Assembly (NCBI RefSeq): GCF_001598255.1
Contig: NZ_BCYP01000024.1
Span: 62,001-126,000, forward strand
DNA from: Mitsuaria chitosanitabida ATCC BAA-476 = NBRC 102408
GTDB lineage: Bacteria; Pseudomonadota; Gammaproteobacteria; Burkholderiales; Burkholderiaceae_C
Direction: 5' to 3'
DNA length: 64,000 bases
Position numbers and translations under genes: made by a program
Notes under the pieces: generated by a model
What the model saw: only the letters and a program-made list of their open reading frames with translations
What the model was told of the DNA's origin: nothing
The model's database searches: none
Part shown: one piece after another, positions 62,526-64,000 of the stretch
Layout of the letters: every line of letters begins with the position of its first letter
How positions within the stretch are numbered: the first letter of the stretch is position 1

Positions 62526-64000
62526 TCGCGCCTCGTCTTCACCCCCCGCGCCGCCGGCCGATCCCGGCGGCGCGCGTCCGTTCGCCGCGCCCGACGCGGC
62601 CGATGCCTCCACACGCGCGCGCGCCTCGGCGTCGCGGGACGACGCGCGCCCCTTCGGCACGCGCTGGTTGTCGCGGCCGCTCGAGGACTGGATGGCCGAG
62701 CGCTACGCCGAGCCCGAGCCCGGCCCCGCGGCGGTCGACGTGCTGGTCGTGGGCAGCGGCTACGGCGGCGCGGCCGCGGCCCATGCGCTCGCCGGCCGGC
62801 GCGATGCCGAGGGGCGAGCGCAACGCCTGGTCGTGCTCGAGCGCGGCCGCGAGTACCTGCCGGGATCCTTCCCCAACCGCTTCGCCGAGCTGGCCGGCCA
62901 CGTGCGCCTCGCCACGGCCGGCGGCGATTCGCCGGCGGGTCGGCGTGAAGGGCTCTTCGACCTGCGCATCGGCCCCGACGTCTGCGTCGCGCTGGGCAAC
63001 GGTCTGGGCGGCGGCTCGCTGATCAACGCGGGCGTGATGGAGCGCCCCGATCCGGGCGTGTTCCGCGAGCCCGGCTGGCCCCAGGTCTTCCTGGACGAGG
63101 ACCTGACGCCCTGGTTCGAGCGCGCCGAGCGCCACCTGGGCGTGCGCGACGCCGACGGCGACAACACCATCGAGCGCCTGCGCGGCCACAAGCCGCGCCG
63201 GTTGGAGGCGCTGCGCGCGCTGGATCCCGCGCGCACGCGGCCGGTGCGCATCCAGGTGGCCTTCGACGAACAGCCGCGCGGCGCGGCGGCCTGGGCGCAT
63301 CGCGCCTGCACCGCCTGCGGCGACTGCGCCACCGGCTGCAACCACGAGGCCAAGCAGTCGCTGGACACCAGCCTGCTGCTGCAGGCCTGGCGCCAAGGCG
63401 CCGAGCTGGTCTGCGGCGCCAGCGTCGAGAGCCTGGAGGCGGTGCCCGGTGTCGGCTGGCGCGTCCGGGTGCAGCACACCGACGAGCTGCTGCGCGATCG
63501 ACAGGGCGAGCCCTTCGAGGTCATCGCGCGCCGCGTGGTGCTGGCCGCGGGCAGCCTGGGATCGACCGAGATCCTGATGCGCTCGCGCGATCGCGGGCTA
63601 CCGCTGTCGCGGATGCTGGGCCAGGCCTTCTCGGCCAACGGCGACGTGATCACCGTCGGCCACGACCTGCCGAAGGCGGTGCACGCCGTCGCCGACGAGC
63701 GCCAGCCGGCGCGCGCCCGCGAGGTCGGCCCCACCATCACCGCGATGCTGTCGGCGGGCACCGACCATGTGGTGCAGGACCTGGCGATCCCCGGCGCGCT
63801 GCGGCCGCTCTTCGAGGAGAGCTTCGCGCTGGCCGGCACGCTGGACGCGCTGAGCCGCGCCAATGCGGGGCCGCACGAGGAGCGCGAGGACTTCGACGAC
63901 CCCTTCGCGGTGCGGCCCTCGGTGACCGACCGCTACCTGCCCATGGCCATCATCGGCCGCGACAGCGGCACCGGCCGGTTGACGCTGAAGGACGGCTGCG
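62485..64000 (+). CDS. GMC oxidoreductase, partial
   Basis: An FAD-dependent glucose-methanol-choline-type oxidoreductase, open to the right edge (505 codons seen). A Pro/Ala/Ser-rich N-terminal tail (about 1-55) precedes the FAD-binding motif VLVVGSGYGGAAAAHAL (near 85). LGNGLGGGSLINAGVMERP is the second GMC signature. A cysteine cluster, CTACGDCATGCN, suggests an Fe-S centre or bound metal, seen in a subgroup of cholesterol-oxidase-like GMC proteins. VVLAAGSLGSTEILMRS follows. GGGAGGG lies 6 nt before the ATG. It starts inside the hybrid kinase gene, so the two are coupled. C-terminal His/Asn active-site region lies outside the window. Confidence 0.88.
   Translation, partial: MSRPFEEAPPARPDRASSSPPAPPADPGGARPFAAPDAADASTRARASASRDDARPFGTRWLSRPLEDWMAERYAEPEPGPAAVDVLVVGSGYGGAAAAHALAGRRDAEGRAQRLVVLERGREYLPGSFPNRFAELAGHVRLATAGGDSPAGRREGLFDLRIGPDVCVALGNGLGGGSLINAGVMERPDPGVFREPGWPQVFLDEDLTPWFERAERHLGVRDADGDNTIERLRGHKPRRLEALRALDPARTRPVRIQVAFDEQPRGAAAWAHRACTACGDCATGCNHEAKQSLDTSLLLQAWRQGAELVCGASVESLEAVPGVGWRVRVQHTDELLRDRQGEPFEVIARRVVLAAGSLGSTEILMRSRDRGLPLSRMLGQAFSANGDVITVGHDLPKAVHAVADERQPARAREVGPTITAMLSAGTDHVVQDLAIPGALRPLFEESFALAGTLDALSRANAGPHEEREDFDDPFAVRPSVTDRYLPMAIIGRDSGTGRLTLKDGC

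Overview
The window is GC-rich, densely coded chromosomal DNA from a betaproteobacterium, most likely a Burkholderiales member of the Roseateles/Mitsuaria/Rubrivivax type. This is an inference from the protein sequences, the hemE-priA adjacency and the Bug-type binding protein; no 16S gene is present. No rRNA, tRNA, CRISPR array, insertion sequence or prophage was seen. Most of it is housekeeping and regulatory DNA with small accessory modules.

Layout: 1-4230 holds a partial gene encoding two fused Uma2-type nuclease domains, a flavin monooxygenase divergent from a MarR regulator with a palindrome between them, and a Bug-type binding protein. 4274-8776 holds an MFS exporter divergent from an XRE regulator and a cytochrome P450 divergent from an AraC regulator. 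8811-18848 holds uup, a hydratase-like enzyme, a MocR regulator divergent from an aminotransferase, then a tight run PhzF/VOC/AlaX/GST followed by a GNAT and an SMP-30 lactonase. 19104-26731 is the complete F1Fo ATP synthase operon atpIBEFHAGDC with a promoter -10 element, internal RNA structures and a terminator. 26883-28761 is a three-lipoprotein operon (CsgG family, DUF4810, DUF799/GNA1162). 28766-36484 holds a hexose-6-phosphate mutarotase, PPK2, a lemA-TPM-TPM operon, hemE and priA, with DnaA-box-like sites before priA.

36546-42072 is a signalling locus: a histidine kinase, a REC-HPt protein, an HTH-REC protein and a periplasmic binding protein. Together these could form a complete four-step phosphorelay split over separate proteins. 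An YpfJ-type metallopeptidase gene overlaps the end of the kinase gene. 42074-50713 holds an S9 peptidase, a tail-anchored pseudokinase, a hypothetical protein, a second binding protein, DUF1304, rep helicase, and an ImmA/IrrE-like protein that lacks the catalytic Glu. 50872-54221 is a YhhN membrane protein translationally coupled to a giant O-antigen-ligase-like protein with a large inserted domain. 54246-54349 is a 104-nt near-perfect palindrome. 54348-57165 is a LytS/LytTR two-component operon with a small membrane protein between. 57372-59536 is a cytochrome b561 plus two YceI proteins. 59764-64000 holds a PhnZ-like HD oxygenase, an intergenic region containing a 14-codon ORF folded into a terminator-like hairpin, a hybrid histidine kinase, and a GMC oxidoreductase cut by the window edge.

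The most unusual items are the tandem Uma2 fusion, the split phosphorelay with its own binding protein, the pseudokinase, the ligase with an embedded domain, the long palindrome and the hairpin-embedded mini-ORF. Start codons were chosen from ribosome binding sites, family conservation and spacing; alternatives are noted where they matter.
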